Below are positions 9,180 through 20,278 of a stretch of 64,000 nt of DNA, piece by piece; positions within the stretch are counted from its first letter, which is position 1; every line of letters begins with the position of its first letter. Under the pieces are notes generated by a model. The model was given only the letters and a program-made list of their open reading frames with translations, was not told the DNA's origin and made no database searches. A program made the position numbers and the translations under genes. Source of the DNA: Sciscionella marina DSM 45152 (lineage in GTDB: Bacteria; Actinomycetota; Actinomycetes; Mycobacteriales; Pseudonocardiaceae); the NCBI RefSeq assembly GCF_000379465.1, contig NZ_KB905380.1, positions 682,001 through 746,000 on the forward strand. Direction: 5' to 3'.

Positions 9180-9914
9180 TCAATTGTGCCGAAGCCGGTC
9201 GAGCACGCGCTCGTCGGCCTCGTTCAGTTCCATCGCCTCGAGCAGCTCGGGACGGCGCTGGTAGGTGCGTTCGAGAGCCATGTCGCGGCGCCAGCGCTCG
9301 ATCGCGGCGTGGTTGCCGGACCGGAGCACCTCGGGGACCGTGAGCCCGCGCCACTGCTCGGGCCTGGTGTAGCACGGCCCCTCGAGCAGTCCATCGGAGA
9401 ACGAGTCCTCGCGCGCGGAGGCCGGGTTGCCGAGCACCCCGGGAAGCAGCCGCACGACCGCCTCCACCATGGCCAGTACCGCGACCTCACCGCCGACCAG
9501 CACGTAGTCCCCGATGGAGACCTCCTCGACGGTGTGCCGACGCGCGGCATCGTCGAGTACCCGCTGGTCGATGCCCTCGTAGCGGCCACAGGCGAACACC
9601 AGCCGGGAGGACTCCGCGTAACGGTGTGCGCACACCTGGTCGAACCGGCGACCCGCCGGAGTGGGCACCACGAGCGTCGCGGGCTCCTCGCCGAGCACAT
9701 CGTCCAGGGCCGGGCCCCAGATCTCGGGCTTCATCACCATCCCGGGACCGCCCCCGTAGGGAGCGTCATCCACCGCACGGTGCACATCGTGGGTCCAGTC
9801 GCGCAGGTCGTGCACGCCGATCTCGATGAGTCCCCGCTCGATGGCCCGCCCGAGCAGCGCCTGGCGCAGCGGGGCGAGGTATTCCGGGAAGATGGTGACC
9901 ACGTCGATGCGCAT
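9180..9914 (-). CDS. trmD: tRNA (guanine-N1)-methyltransferase
   Basis: 244-aa SAM-dependent enzyme that methylates G37 next to the anticodon, preventing frameshifts. Trefoil-knot SPOUT motifs are [59 protein letters not shown] and [13 protein letters not shown]. Length is normal. Ends 152 bp before rplS. Confidence 0.96.
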   Translation of the reverse strand: MRIDVVTIFPEYLAPLRQALLGRAIERGLIEIGVHDLRDWTHDVHRAVDDAPYGGGPGMVMKPEIWGPALDDVLGEEPATLVVPTPAGRRFDQVCAHRYAESSRLVFACGRYEGIDQRVLDDAARRHTVEEVSIGDYVLVGGEVAVLAMVEAVVRLLPGVLGNPASAREDSFSDGLLEGPCYTRPEQWRGLTVPEVLRSGNHAAIERWRRDMALERTYQRRPELLEAMELNEADERVLDRLRHN

Positions 9915-9917
9915 GGC

Positions 9918-10433
9918 TCACTCCACCTCGAGCAGGCCGTCCGGCGGATCGATGGTCACCCTCGCCTGTTCGAGGTCGACCGCGGGCACGATCTGCTTGA
10001 CGAACGGCACGAGCACTTCCCGGTCACCGGCATCCACCGCAAGCAGTTCCCCGCCCGCACCGTGCACCACCTCGATGACCGTCCCGATCTCCTCGCCGTC
10101 CACGGTCACCACGGTGAGCCCTTCGAGTTCGTGGTCGTAGAACTCGTCCGGGTCCTGGTTGGGTGGCAGATCCCCGGTGTCCGCGAGCAGCAGGCAGCCG
10201 CGGAGTTCCTCGGCCTGATCCCGCCCGCGCACCTCGTCGAACATGACGAGCAGGCGGGTGCCGTGGGTACGGGCAGCGGACACGGTGAGGGTGCGCGGAG
10301 CCTCCCGCCTGCGCCGTGCGGTCAGCCTCGTGCCCGAGGCGAACCGCACTTCCGGCGAGTCGGTCGACAGATCAACCGCCAGTTCCCCGCGCACCCCGTG
10401 TGCCTTGGCGATACGGCCTACGGCTACTTCCAC
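9918..10433 (-). CDS. rimM: 16S rRNA processing protein RimM
   Basis: 171-aa assembly factor that binds S19 and helps mature the 30S head. The N-terminal RimM domain (VAVGRIAKAHGVRGELAV) and C-terminal PRC-barrel (EFYDHELEGLTVVTVDGEEIGTV, VPFVKQIVPAVD) are both present. Start is GTG at 10433. Sits between khpA and trmD with gaps of only 3-6 bp, so this is one operon. Confidence 0.94.
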   Translation of the reverse strand: MEVAVGRIAKAHGVRGELAVDLSTDSPEVRFASGTRLTARRRREAPRTLTVSAARTHGTRLLVMFDEVRGRDQAEELRGCLLLADTGDLPPNQDPDEFYDHELEGLTVVTVDGEEIGTVIEVVHGAGGELLAVDAGDREVLVPFVKQIVPAVDLEQARVTIDPPDGLLEVE

Positions 10434-10439
10434 GTTCGC

Positions 10440-10679
10440 CTACGCGTCGGTGTCGACCACATCGACACGGACGCCACGGCCACCGACGCCGGACATCACA
10501 GTGCGCAACGCGGTCGCGGTGCGCCCGCCGCGCCCGATGACCTTGCCCAGGTCATCGGGGTTGACGTGCACCTCGAGGATGCGGCCGCGCCGGGTGGTCA
10601 CGAGATTCACCCGCACGTCGTCCGGGTTCTCGACGATGCCGCGGACGAGATGCTCGAGCGCGTCCGCGAGGAAGCTCAT
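10440..10679 (-). CDS. khpA: KH-domain RNA-binding protein KhpA
   Basis: 79-aa single KH-domain protein, an RNA chaperone-like partner of KhpB/Jag in other bacteria. The GXXG loop is in [21 protein letters not shown] at 10679 overlaps the rpsP stop as ATGA. Standard position between rpsP and rimM. Confidence 0.93.
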   Translation of the reverse strand: MSFLADALEHLVRGIVENPDDVRVNLVTTRRGRILEVHVNPDDLGKVIGRGGRTATALRTVMSGVGGRGVRVDVVDTDA

Positions 10680-11143
10680 GCGTCGGCTTCCGGCGCGGTC
10701 TCGGCGGACTCCTCACCCGACTTCTCGGCCTTCTTGGCCTCCGCCGGGCGCTTGTCGCCGCCCTTCTTCTTCTGCGTCGTCGCCTCGGCACTGGCATCGG
10801 AGCCCGCGGCGGCGAGCGCCTCGTTGAACAGCTCCTGCTTGCTCTTGCGCGGTTCGGCGACCTTCATCTTGCCTTCCGGAACCGGCTCGCCACGGAAGCG
10901 CTGCCAGTCCCCGGTGATCTCCAGGAGGCGCTGCACCGGCTCGGTCGGCTGGGCGCCGACTCCCAGCCAGTACTGGGCGCGCTCTCCGTCGACCTCGATG
11001 AAGCTCGGCTCCTGCTTGGGGTGGTACTTGCCAATCGTCTCGATGGCCCTACCGCTGCGCCGAGTGCGCGCGTCGGCGACGATGATGCGGTAGTACGGCT
11101 GGCGAACCTTGCCGAGCCGCTGCAACTTGATCTTGACGGCCAC
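10676..11143 (-). CDS. rpsP: 30S ribosomal protein S16
   Basis: 155-aa S16 with the core [39 protein letters not shown] and [20 protein letters not shown] in the first ~85 residues. A Lys/Glu/Ala-rich tail of about 65 residues, common in actinobacterial S16, follows. GTG at 11143 is chosen because it gives the canonical N-terminus and has GAAGGGATC upstream; a frame extending further upstream lacks conservation. First gene of the rpsP-khpA-rimM-trmD operon. Confidence 0.95.
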   Translation of the reverse strand: MAVKIKLQRLGKVRQPYYRIIVADARTRRSGRAIETIGKYHPKQEPSFIEVDGERAQYWLGVGAQPTEPVQRLLEITGDWQRFRGEPVPEGKMKVAEPRKSKQELFNEALAAAGSDASAEATTQKKKGGDKRPAEAKKAEKSGEESAETAPEADA

Positions 11144-11257
11144 GGGTGCGTTGATCCCTTCGATTCCTGCATTTTCAGTGCTTGGCGTGTTGCACACGTG
11201 CGCACCGCGTGGGGAATGCGGGGACGTGTGGCAAGTACTCAGGCCGTACGGGGATGG

Positions 11258-11291
11258 ATGAGAGGGCCACCCTGCACGGACAGCCTCTCAT
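11258..11291 (-). terminator. Hairpin after pxpA
   Basis: Inverted repeat ATGAGAGG / CCTCTCAT with an 18-nt loop, starting at the pxpA stop codon on the minus strand. No U-tract; probable actinobacterial-style terminator separating pxpA from the rpsP operon. Confidence 0.45.
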
Positions 11292-12073
11292 TATGCCAGA
11301 GGTGCGAACGGGGCCAATCGCACCCCTGCACTGGTGAGTGCCGCACGCACCGCGATCGCCCGGTCCACCGCCTCCGCGCTGTCCCCGTGCAGGCACAGCG
11401 AATGCGCCCGGCTGTGCAGCAGGGTGCCGTCGACGGCGGTGATCTCTCCGCGCACGGCGAGCCCGATGGCCCGCTGCACGACCGGTTCGGTGCCCTCGAG
11501 CAGCGCGTTCGGCTCCCGCCTCGGCACCAGGGTGCCCTCCGGGGTGTACCCACGGTCCGCGAACGCCTCGCTGATCGGGTCGCATCCGGCGGCCGCGGCC
11601 GCGGCGAGCAGTTCGGACCCGGGAAGGCCGAGGATCGGCAGCCGGGCGATCCGCCGCACCCCTTCGATCACGGCACGGGCCTGTCCGGCGTGGTGCACGC
11701 AGGCGTTGTACAGCGCCCCGTGCGGTTTGACGTAGGTGACCTCGGCCCCCGCGGCGCGGGCGAACCCGGACAGCGCGGCGAGCTGGTAGCTGACCTCGTC
11801 GGCGAGCGTCGCCGGGTCCACATCGATGAACCGGCGCCCGAAGCCGGCGAGGTCGCGGTAGGACACCTGGGCGCCGATCGCCACCCCGCGTTCCGCGGCC
11901 GTCGCGCACACCTCGCGCATGATCGAGGGATCGCCCGCGTGGAAACCGCAGGCGACGTTGGCACTGGTGACCACGTCGAGCAGCGCGGCGTCGTCGGTGA
12001 GCGACCAGCTGCCGAAGCCCTCGCCGAGGTCGGCGTTGAGGTCGATGGTGTTCTCGTCCGGGTCCCCGGTCAT
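11291..12073 (-). CDS. pxpA: 5-oxoprolinase subunit A (LamB/YcsF family)
   Basis: 260-aa LamB/YcsF protein. In the PxpABC enzyme this subunit takes part in ATP-dependent opening of 5-oxoproline to glutamate. Motifs are IDLNADLGEGFGSW, VTSANVACGFHAGDPSIM, GAQVSYRDLAGFGRRF, VKPHGALYN and FADRGYTPEGTLVPR. ATG at 12073 has AAGGA upstream. PxpB and PxpC are not adjacent, so the partners must be encoded elsewhere. Confidence 0.9.
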   Translation of the reverse strand: MTGDPDENTIDLNADLGEGFGSWSLTDDAALLDVVTSANVACGFHAGDPSIMREVCATAAERGVAIGAQVSYRDLAGFGRRFIDVDPATLADEVSYQLAALSGFARAAGAEVTYVKPHGALYNACVHHAGQARAVIEGVRRIARLPILGLPGSELLAAAAAAGCDPISEAFADRGYTPEGTLVPRREPNALLEGTEPVVQRAIGLAVRGEITAVDGTLLHSRAHSLCLHGDSAEAVDRAIAVRAALTSAGVRLAPFAPLA

Positions 12074-12155
12074 GAGAGCGAGTCCTTCCCGAGCATCGCA
12101 GCGAGCCCCAGCGAGCGAGGAGCGCAAGGAAGGCTCGATCGGGACAGCACAGCGG

Positions 12156-12920
12156 TCATGCCGACAATACTCTCGTGGACAGCAACAGCAACGCCAAGGC
12201 GGGCAGGAAATTGCTCACCTGATGGGCGACCATGCTGGCCCCGGTCGAACCGGTGACCAGCCGCGCCAGTCCGATGGGCACCCCGATCGCCAGCAGTAGC
12301 AGGGTGCGCGCCGGTTCCAGATGGCTGGCCGCGAAGATCGCGGTGGAGAGCACACAGGCGGTGATCGGCCCCCATCTGGCGAGCGCTCCCCAGCACAGGC
12401 CACGGAAGATGATCTCCTCGCAGACCGGTCCGAGCAGGAAGGTGTAGAGGAAGAGCACCACGGCCTGCGGCACCGAGAAATCGCCCTTGACCACGAGCAC
12501 CCCGACCGCGGATGTGGCGTTCTCCCCCACGATCTGCTGCCAGACGAGCACCGCGGCGACCGTGACGAGGATGCCGAGCCCGCCGTAGCGCAGTCCGGTG
12601 CGCAGCTCCCCGGGACGCAGCCGGAGCGCGAAGTCGATCCGCGGTCCGTTTCCGCGCCGGGCGGCGAACCCGAGCGCGGTGGCGGCGGCGAGCAGAGTCG
12701 GCGCGATGGTGGCGATCAGCGCGACCGTGGCCGAGGCGGGCCGGTTGCGTGGCGCGAGTGCCGCGGAGATGACCACGGCGGAAAGAATGTAGATCGCCAG
12801 CACGATCAGGAACGCGCCGAGCCCCCAGCGGTGTTCGGGGAGTGGACGAGCGATCGCACGGACCCGTTCTGCCCAGCTGTGGAACCGGTACGGCAATCGG
12901 GCGGATGCCTTTCCATCCAC
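12156..12920 (-). CDS. CPBP family intramembrane glutamic endopeptidase
   Basis: 254-aa membrane protein with about six hydrophobic helices and the CPBP/Abi motifs: CEEIIFRGLCWG (Glu-Glu and Arg), FAASHLEP (His) and the final AHQVSNF. The family includes Rce1-like proteases and bacteriocin self-immunity proteins; the substrate here is unknown. Upstream of pxpA with an 82-bp gap. Confidence 0.87.
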   Translation of the reverse strand: MDGKASARLPYRFHSWAERVRAIARPLPEHRWGLGAFLIVLAIYILSAVVISAALAPRNRPASATVALIATIAPTLLAAATALGFAARRGNGPRIDFALRLRPGELRTGLRYGGLGILVTVAAVLVWQQIVGENATSAVGVLVVKGDFSVPQAVVLFLYTFLLGPVCEEIIFRGLCWGALARWGPITACVLSTAIFAASHLEPARTLLLLAIGVPIGLARLVTGSTGASMVAHQVSNFLPALALLLLSTRVLSA

Positions 12921-12980
12921 GTATCCCTCCTCTGACCACGCTCCCCGGACACCCTAGGCCACGAGCGCGTCTGGGCCATG

Positions 12981-14054
12981 TCAGCGAATCAGCCGGCCAC
13001 GCAGGACGATGTGCCGGGGTTTGCGCAGCGCACCGAGATCCTCGCGGGGATCGGTGTCGTAGACGAGCAGATCGGCGGCCGCGTAGTCGGCGATCCCCAG
13101 GTATCCGAGCCAGTCGCGGGCCGCCCAGCTTCCCGCCCCGATCGCGGCGTGCGTGCTCATCCCGCACCGGTGCAGTGCCTCGATCTCGTCCACGATGCGG
13201 CCGTGTTCGATCCCGCCACCCGCATCGGTGCCGGTGTACACCGGGATCCCGGCCTCGATGGCCGCCCCGATGGTCTGGTCCACCCGCGCGTGCAGGTCCC
13301 GCATGTGCGCGGCGTAGACCGGATACCGGCTCGCCGAATCGGCGATGTCCGGGAAGTTCTCGATGTTGATCAGGGTGGGCACCAGGGCGGTGCCCCGCGC
13401 GGCCATCTCCTCGATGGTCGGCGCGGTCAGCCCGGTGCCGTGCTCGATGCAATCGATACCCGCGGCGATCAGTCCAGGCAGGGCGTCCTCGCCGAACACG
13501 TGCGCGGTGACCCGGGCCCCGTGTTCGTGCGCGACCGCGATGGCCTCGGCGAGTACCTCGTCGGGCCACAGCGGCGCCAGGTCACCGGCATCCCGGTCGA
13601 TCCAGTCCCCGACCAGTTTGACCCAGCCATCACCGGACTGGGCCTGTTCGGCGACGGCGCCGGGCAGCTGGGCCGGATCTTCGAGTTCGGTGCCCAGTCC
13701 CCGGATGTAGCGGCGCGGGCGCACGATGTGCCGCCCGGAGCGCACGATGCGCGGCAGCTCGAGCTTGCGCTGCAGCGGTGTGGTGTCGATGGGAACCCCG
13801 CAGTCGCGCACGAGCAGCACGCCCGCCTCGCGCTCGGTCCGCGCCTGCCGCTGCGCCTCCTCGAGGTCGACACCGCCGTCCGGACCGATGCCGATGTGGC
13901 AGTGCGCGTCCACGAGCCCGGGGAGCAGGTACCCGCCGTCGGCCACGGTCGGCGCGCCGGGGACCGGGGTGGTGGTGATCCGCCCGTTGACGACGAACAC
14001 CTCGCGCTGCTCACCATCGGGCAGCACGGTGCCCGCGAATCGCATTCCGGACAT
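12981..14054 (-). CDS. Amidohydrolase family protein
   Basis: 357-aa metal-dependent hydrolase of the imidazolonepropionase/prolidase-like branch. Metal ligands are visible as DAHCHIG, WVKLVGDW (bridging Lys), VTAHVF, CIEHGTG and YTGTDAGG, with the beta-sandwich strands at both ends. The substrate cannot be deduced. The position directly after ffh matches mycobacterial Rv2915c. The 3-bp gap to ffh implies co-transcription. Confidence 0.9.
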   Translation of the reverse strand: MSGMRFAGTVLPDGEQREVFVVNGRITTTPVPGAPTVADGGYLLPGLVDAHCHIGIGPDGGVDLEEAQRQARTEREAGVLLVRDCGVPIDTTPLQRKLELPRIVRSGRHIVRPRRYIRGLGTELEDPAQLPGAVAEQAQSGDGWVKLVGDWIDRDAGDLAPLWPDEVLAEAIAVAHEHGARVTAHVFGEDALPGLIAAGIDCIEHGTGLTAPTIEEMAARGTALVPTLINIENFPDIADSASRYPVYAAHMRDLHARVDQTIGAAIEAGIPVYTGTDAGGGIEHGRIVDEIEALHRCGMSTHAAIGAGSWAARDWLGYLGIADYAAADLLVYDTDPREDLGALRKPRHIVLRGRLIR

Positions 14055-14057
14055 CGC

Positions 14058-15626
14058 TCAGTTCTTCTTGTTGCCGAAGTCGAGCTTGGACGGGTCGAAG
14101 CCGGGCGGCAGCTGGTCGAGCCCGGAAAGGCCGGGGGGCAGCTGGTCGAGTCCCTTGGGCATGTTCGACAGGTCGGGCATGCCGCCGCCCATACCGCCGA
14201 GCCCCGCGGGCAGCGCGCCGGGCTGGGCGGGACCGCGTCCCTTGTTGTTGCCCTTCTTGCCTTTCTTGCCCTTGCGGGTGTTCTTGTTCGACTTGGTGGC
14301 CTTGCGCCCGCCCCCTGGCAGCCCGAACTGGCCGCCCATCTGCGACATCATCTTCTTGGCGTCGAAGAACCGGGTGACCAGCTCGTTGATCTCACGCACC
14401 TCGACACCGGAACCGCGCGCGATGCGGGCGCGCCGGGAACCGTTGATGATCTTGGGATCGGCGCGCTCGGTCGGGGTCATACCGCGGATGATCGCCTGAA
14501 CCCGGTCCAGCTGCTTGTCGTCGACCGCGGCGAGCTGATCCTTGATCTGGCCCGCGCCCGGCAGCATGCCGAGCAGGTTGCCGATCGGGCCCATCTTGCG
14601 GATGGCCTGCATCTGCTCCAGGAAGTCCTCGAGGGTGAGCTCCCCGGTGCCGATCTTGGCCGCTGCTGCCTCGGCCTGCTGTGCGTCGAAGACCTGTTCG
14701 GCCTGTTCGATGAGGGTGAGCACATCGCCCATGCCGAGGATGCGGCTGGCCATCCGGTCGGGGTGGAAGACATCGAAGTCCTCGAGCTTCTCCCCGTTCG
14801 AAGCGAACAGGATGGGCTGGCCGGTCACCTCGCGCACGGAAAGCGCGGCACCACCCCGGGCGTCACCGTCGAGCTTGGTGAGCACCACCCCGCTGAACCC
14901 GACCCCGTCGCGGAAGGCCTCCGCGGTGGTCACCGCATCCTGACCGATCATCGCGTCGACGACGAACAGCACCTCGTCCGGACTCACCGCCGCACGGATG
15001 TCGGCCGCCTGGCGCATCAGTTCCTCGTCGATACCGAGCCGTCCCGCGGTGTCCACCACGACCACGTCGTGCTGGGCGCGCTTCGCCTCCTCGATACCCC
15101 GGCGGGCCACGTCGACCGGATCGCCGACACCGTTGCCCGGTTCCGGGGCGAACACGCTGACCTCGGCCCGTTCCCCGACCACCTGCAGCTGGGTGACCGC
15201 GTTCGGCCGCTGCAGATCGCAGGCCACCAGCATGGGCGCGTGCCCCTGGCCCTTGAGCCAGCGGCCGAGCTTGCCCGCGAGCGTGGTCTTACCGGAACCC
15301 TGCAGACCGGCGAGCATGATCACGGTCGGCGGGGTCTTGGCGAGGTTGATCCGCCGGGTCTCCCCGCCGAGGATGCCGACGAGTTCCTCGTTGACGATCT
15401 TGACGACCTGCTGGGCGGGATTCAGCGCGGCATGGACCTCCTTGCCCTTGGCGCGCTCCTTGATCCCGGAGATGAAGGAGCGCACCACGGGCAGCGCGAC
15501 ATCGGCCTCGAGCAGCGCGATCCGGATCTCCCGCGCGGTCGCGTCGATATCGGCGTCGGTCAGCTTGCCCTTGCCGCGCAGATTGGACAGGACGCCGGTG
15601 AGCCGGTCGGACAGTGTGTCGAACAC
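14058..15626 (-). CDS. ffh: Signal recognition particle protein Ffh
   Basis: 522-aa SRP54 GTPase that binds signal sequences and 4.5S RNA and docks with FtsY. N domain at the start (MFDTLSDRLTGVLSNLRGKG). The G domain has GLQGSGKTTLAGKLGR, DTAGRLGIDEEL and TKLDGDARGGAAL. The M domain has GMTPTERADPKIINGSRRAR and a Gly/Met/Pro-rich tail. GTG at 15626 gives the canonical N-terminus; longer readings start in unconserved sequence. Confidence 0.96.
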   Translation of the reverse strand: MFDTLSDRLTGVLSNLRGKGKLTDADIDATAREIRIALLEADVALPVVRSFISGIKERAKGKEVHAALNPAQQVVKIVNEELVGILGGETRRINLAKTPPTVIMLAGLQGSGKTTLAGKLGRWLKGQGHAPMLVACDLQRPNAVTQLQVVGERAEVSVFAPEPGNGVGDPVDVARRGIEEAKRAQHDVVVVDTAGRLGIDEELMRQAADIRAAVSPDEVLFVVDAMIGQDAVTTAEAFRDGVGFSGVVLTKLDGDARGGAALSVREVTGQPILFASNGEKLEDFDVFHPDRMASRILGMGDVLTLIEQAEQVFDAQQAEAAAAKIGTGELTLEDFLEQMQAIRKMGPIGNLLGMLPGAGQIKDQLAAVDDKQLDRVQAIIRGMTPTERADPKIINGSRRARIARGSGVEVREINELVTRFFDAKKMMSQMGGQFGLPGGGRKATKSNKNTRKGKKGKKGNNKGRGPAQPGALPAGLGGMGGGMPDLSNMPKGLDQLPPGLSGLDQLPPGFDPSKLDFGNKKN

Positions 15627-15703
15627 GGGTGAGCCACTCCAGGTCGCATCGGTTGACTGCTGTCCACGAGGGTAGCCGAGACCCGGGCGGGTGGGTGCAC
15701 GGC

Positions 15704-15734
15704 GGAGCGGGACACCCCTCGTCTGCCCCGCTCC
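15704..15734 (-). promoter_or_regulatory. Hairpin in the ffh upstream region
   Basis: Perfect 8-bp inverted repeat GGAGCGGG / CCCGCTCC with a 15-nt loop, about 80 bp upstream of the ffh start. The 290-bp gap between glnD and ffh otherwise shows no gene. Role unknown. Confidence 0.35.
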
Positions 15735-15893
15735 ACCGCGATGGGCGAGCACCGCAGGACACCTCTCCCTTGTGCCGGCCGCCGTCCCCTCTCGCCGCCG
15801 TCCCCCGCGCCGTTTCACGTGCCCTGCCGTGCCCGCGTCCATTACTCTGCCGTCCGCGAGCACCCCGCAATACCGTGATGGCACTCGAATCGG

Positions 15894-15911
15894 CTGAGTA
15901 GTTCTACTCAG
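15894..15911 (-). terminator. Hairpin after glnD
   Basis: Perfect inverted repeat CTGAGTAG / CTACTCAG with a 2-nt centre, six bases after the glnD stop. No U-tract. Probably ends the glnD transcript before ffh. Confidence 0.5.
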
Positions 15912-15917
15912 TGACCG

Positions 15918-18248
15918 CTAGGCGGATTCCCGGACCGCGGTGAGCACCGCGGCCTCCACCCGGGCGCGCAACCCCGGTCCCGGGCGCACGCCCGCCACAT
16001 CGACCAGGCACACCGCGAGGAACGCGGTCGGGCCGAGCGTGCTCGCCCGTGCCCAGCGCACATCGAGTTCGTGCTGCTCGAGGGCGGTGGTGGCGTGGTA
16101 GAGCAGGCCGACCGAATCGATCGCGCGCAGTTCGAGCACGGTGGCGTCACTCGCCTCGTCGTCGAACCAGAGCACGTGCGCGGGGGCGGACTCCTGCCGT
16201 GGCCGCGGATAATCCCGCTCCTTGGCCGCGACCTTGTCCGCGAGCCAGAGGGTTCCGGTGACTGCCAGCCGCAGGGTCTCGCGCAGCGCCGCGGGGTCGG
16301 GCAGGGAACCGAATCGTGGCCCGACGGTGAAGGACTGCACGGCGAACCGGTCCTCGGTGCCGACCGTCGCCGCGTGCATCCGCACCCCGTGCACCACCAG
16401 CGCCCCGGCGACCTTGGACAGCAACCCCGGCCGGTCGGGTGCGGCGATGGTGAGTTCCGCGTCCGCGGCACCCGGTTCCAGTACGAGCTCGATACCGCGG
16501 TGCTCGCGCGCCCTGCGCAACACGGCGTCCTCGGTCCCGGTCCGGCTCCGCCGCGCCGAGGGCATCGTGCCCGCGATGGCCGCGCGCACCCCGTCGACGA
16601 GTTCGGCGACCAGTGCCCGTTTCCACTCGCTCCACATGCCCGGCCCGGTGGCCAGCGAATCGGCCTCGGTGAGCGCCCGCAGCAGCTCGAGGAGCACCAC
16701 ATCCCCGCCGACCGCCTCGGCCACCCGGGCCACGGTGACCGGATCGGCGACGTTGCGGCGGGTGGCGGTGTGCGGCAGCAGCAGGTGATGGCGCACCATC
16801 AGTTCGAGCCGGTGCACATCGACCGCGGCGAGCCCGAGACGTGCACCGATCTGGGCGGCCAGCCGCGCGCCGAGTACCGAATGGTCCCCGCAGCGCCCCT
16901 TGCCGATGTCGTGCACCAGCGCGCCGAGCAGCAGCAGGTCCGGCCGGGCGACCGTGGTGACCAGCGAGGCCGCCTGCACACAGGTCTGTACGAGGTGCCG
17001 GTCCACGGTGTAGCGGTGCGGCGGTTCGCGCGGGGGCAGATCCCGGACCGCGCCCCATTCCGGAAAGAGCCTGCCCCACAGTCCGGTGCGATCGAGCGCT
17101 TCCACCACCTCGACGAGCCCGTTGCCCGAGCCGAGCAGGGACAGCAATCCGCGCAGCACCGCGGCGGGCCAGGGGCCGGCGGGTTCCGGGGCCCGCTGAG
17201 CGAGCGTGGCCAGGGTTCCCGCGGAAATGGGCGCGTTCGCCGTGCTCGACGCGGTGGCCACGCGCAGCAGCAGGGCGGGATCGGTACCCGGGGCGGCACC
17301 CTTGGCCAGCGCGACCTCCCCGCCGTGCAGCACCACCCCGTCCTCCAGCGGGGTGCGCCGGACCGCCTTGCCCGGGCCCGGTCCGGCGGCCCGCATCGCG
17401 ACCTGCAGGGAGTACGCGATCGTGCGGCCCGCGCCGGAGATCGCCCGCGCCAGCTCGAACCGGTCCCCCATCCGCAGCGCGGCGGCCACCTCGGCGCTGT
17501 CCTGGGCGCGCAGCACATCCCGTGGCTTGCGGGTCACCCGGTGCAGTTCGGTGCGCACCTCGGCGAGCAGGTCCCGGGCGGCGAGTACCTCCCCGGACGG
17601 CCGGTCCACCAACTGGGCGAGGGAGAGTGCGCGCAGGATCTGCACATCGCGGAGCCCGCCCCTGCCATGTTTGAGGTCGGGCTCGGCCCGCTGCGCCAGC
17701 TCGCCCGCGCGGGCCCAGCGCGCCGCATTGGCCTCGGCGAGCTCACCGACCCGGGTGCGCGCGGAGGCACGCCACTGCGCCCGCGCCTCGGTGCGCAGCC
17801 GTTCGGCCAACGCACCGTCCCCGGCGAGCGGGCGCGCTTCGAGCAGCCCGAACGCGGTCCGCAGATCACCCGCCGCGATCCGGCACGCCTGGCGTACCGT
17901 CCGCACCGCGTGATCGAGCCCGATCCCCGCGTCCCACATCGGGTACCACAGGGCCTCGGCGATCCGTTCCACCCGCGATCCCCGGCCCTCGTGCACCAGC
18001 AGCAGGTCCAGATCGGAGTAGGGGTGCATCGCGCGGCGGCCGAGCGCACCGACCGCGACCAGGGCCAGCCCGTCCCGGTCCACCCCGCAGCCGCGCGCGT
18101 GTCCGGCCAGCCACAGTTCGAACAGTTCGGTGAGCGCGGCGCGCAGTTCGGCGCCGCCGAGCTGACCGATCAGTTTCTCCCGCACCCGGACCACATCGTG
18201 CGCCGAATCGGCACGGTCCACGCCCGCCCCCGTTTCCTTGGAGCACAT
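15918..18248 (-). CDS. glnD: [Protein-PII] nucleotidyltransferase GlnD
   Basis: 776-aa enzyme that modifies and de-modifies PII (GlnB) in response to nitrogen status; in actinobacteria the modification is adenylylation. A nucleotidyltransferase domain (GALGRRAMHPYSDLDLLLVH) is followed by the GlnD linker (PDLKHGRGGLRDVQIL) and an HD domain (LVHDIGKGRCGDHS). Two C-terminal ACT domains begin near DRPGLLSKVAGALVVHG and DSVGLLYHATTALEQH. ATG at 18248 is preferred; a longer frame would include a tandem DNA repeat at 18277-18324. Lies downstream of amtB-glnB. Confidence 0.93.
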   Translation of the reverse strand: MCSKETGAGVDRADSAHDVVRVREKLIGQLGGAELRAALTELFELWLAGHARGCGVDRDGLALVAVGALGRRAMHPYSDLDLLLVHEGRGSRVERIAEALWYPMWDAGIGLDHAVRTVRQACRIAAGDLRTAFGLLEARPLAGDGALAERLRTEARAQWRASARTRVGELAEANAARWARAGELAQRAEPDLKHGRGGLRDVQILRALSLAQLVDRPSGEVLAARDLLAEVRTELHRVTRKPRDVLRAQDSAEVAAALRMGDRFELARAISGAGRTIAYSLQVAMRAAGPGPGKAVRRTPLEDGVVLHGGEVALAKGAAPGTDPALLLRVATASSTANAPISAGTLATLAQRAPEPAGPWPAAVLRGLLSLLGSGNGLVEVVEALDRTGLWGRLFPEWGAVRDLPPREPPHRYTVDRHLVQTCVQAASLVTTVARPDLLLLGALVHDIGKGRCGDHSVLGARLAAQIGARLGLAAVDVHRLELMVRHHLLLPHTATRRNVADPVTVARVAEAVGGDVVLLELLRALTEADSLATGPGMWSEWKRALVAELVDGVRAAIAGTMPSARRSRTGTEDAVLRRAREHRGIELVLEPGAADAELTIAAPDRPGLLSKVAGALVVHGVRMHAATVGTEDRFAVQSFTVGPRFGSLPDPAALRETLRLAVTGTLWLADKVAAKERDYPRPRQESAPAHVLWFDDEASDATVLELRAIDSVGLLYHATTALEQHELDVRWARASTLGPTAFLAVCLVDVAGVRPGPGLRARVEAAVLTAVRESA

Positions 18249-18276
18249 CTGAGAAATCCCTGTCCTGCCGCGCTGC

Positions 18277-18324
18277 GACGTCGGCGAAGTACCTTCGCGA
18301 GACGTCGGCGAAGTACCTTCGCGA
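18277..18324. repeat. Perfect 24-bp tandem duplication upstream of glnD
   Basis: Two identical 24-bp units (18277-18300 and 18301-18324) lie 29 bp upstream of the chosen glnD start. Each contains the dyad GCGAAG-TAC-CTTCGC. Being a multiple of three, the duplication keeps an upstream extension of the glnD frame open (EGTSPTSR then EGTSPTSQ). It could be paired operator sites or a recent slippage duplication. Confidence 0.8.
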
Positions 18325-18422
18325 AACAACGTTGGCGGGCACGGCATGCCTTGCCCTCGATCACCGCGGAAACGTCCACTGCCTCGGGTGCGGGCGTCCC
18401 GCAGGACACCGGATCCACGCCG

Positions 18423-18462
18423 GACACCCGCTCGCGACGGACGAGAGCTCCCGGACGCACTC
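18423..18462 (-). repeat. Partial copy of the palindromic repeat, after glnB
   Basis: On the minus strand the repeat begins exactly after the glnB TGA with GAGTGCGTCCGGGAGCTC and continues CTCGTCCGTCGCGAGCGGG. It matches the first 40 bp of the full element at 29710 except for four substitutions. The right half is missing, so this copy is truncated or diverged. Confidence 0.75.
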
Positions 18463-20160
<1,698 letters not shown>

Positions 20161-20190
20161 TCATCGGACGTTCGTTGCCAGACAGCGTGA

Positions 20191-20216
20191 GCGCCCGCTG
20201 TTTCACGAACGGGCGC
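20191..20216 (-). promoter_or_regulatory. Inverted repeat upstream of amtB
   Basis: Perfect arms GCGCCCG / CGGGCGC with a 12-nt spacer, 47 bp upstream of the amtB start. The spacer carries GTGAAAC on the minus strand, a half-site resembling GlnR boxes, but the second half with correct spacing is not seen. It could be a leader hairpin or a regulator site. Confidence 0.35.
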
Positions 20217-20278
20217 CCGATGTTGCGGACAGGTGAACGGACCCGTTTCCGGGGTTACATCCGCGCTACGCTCGAGGG

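Noticed and set aside
12978-15632. Very long open frames antisense to real genes (for example opposite ffh, glnD, uvrB and ftsY)
   Set aside because: High third-position GC keeps antisense frames open. These frames have no ribosome binding sites, no recognisable domains, and lie opposite well-conserved genes.
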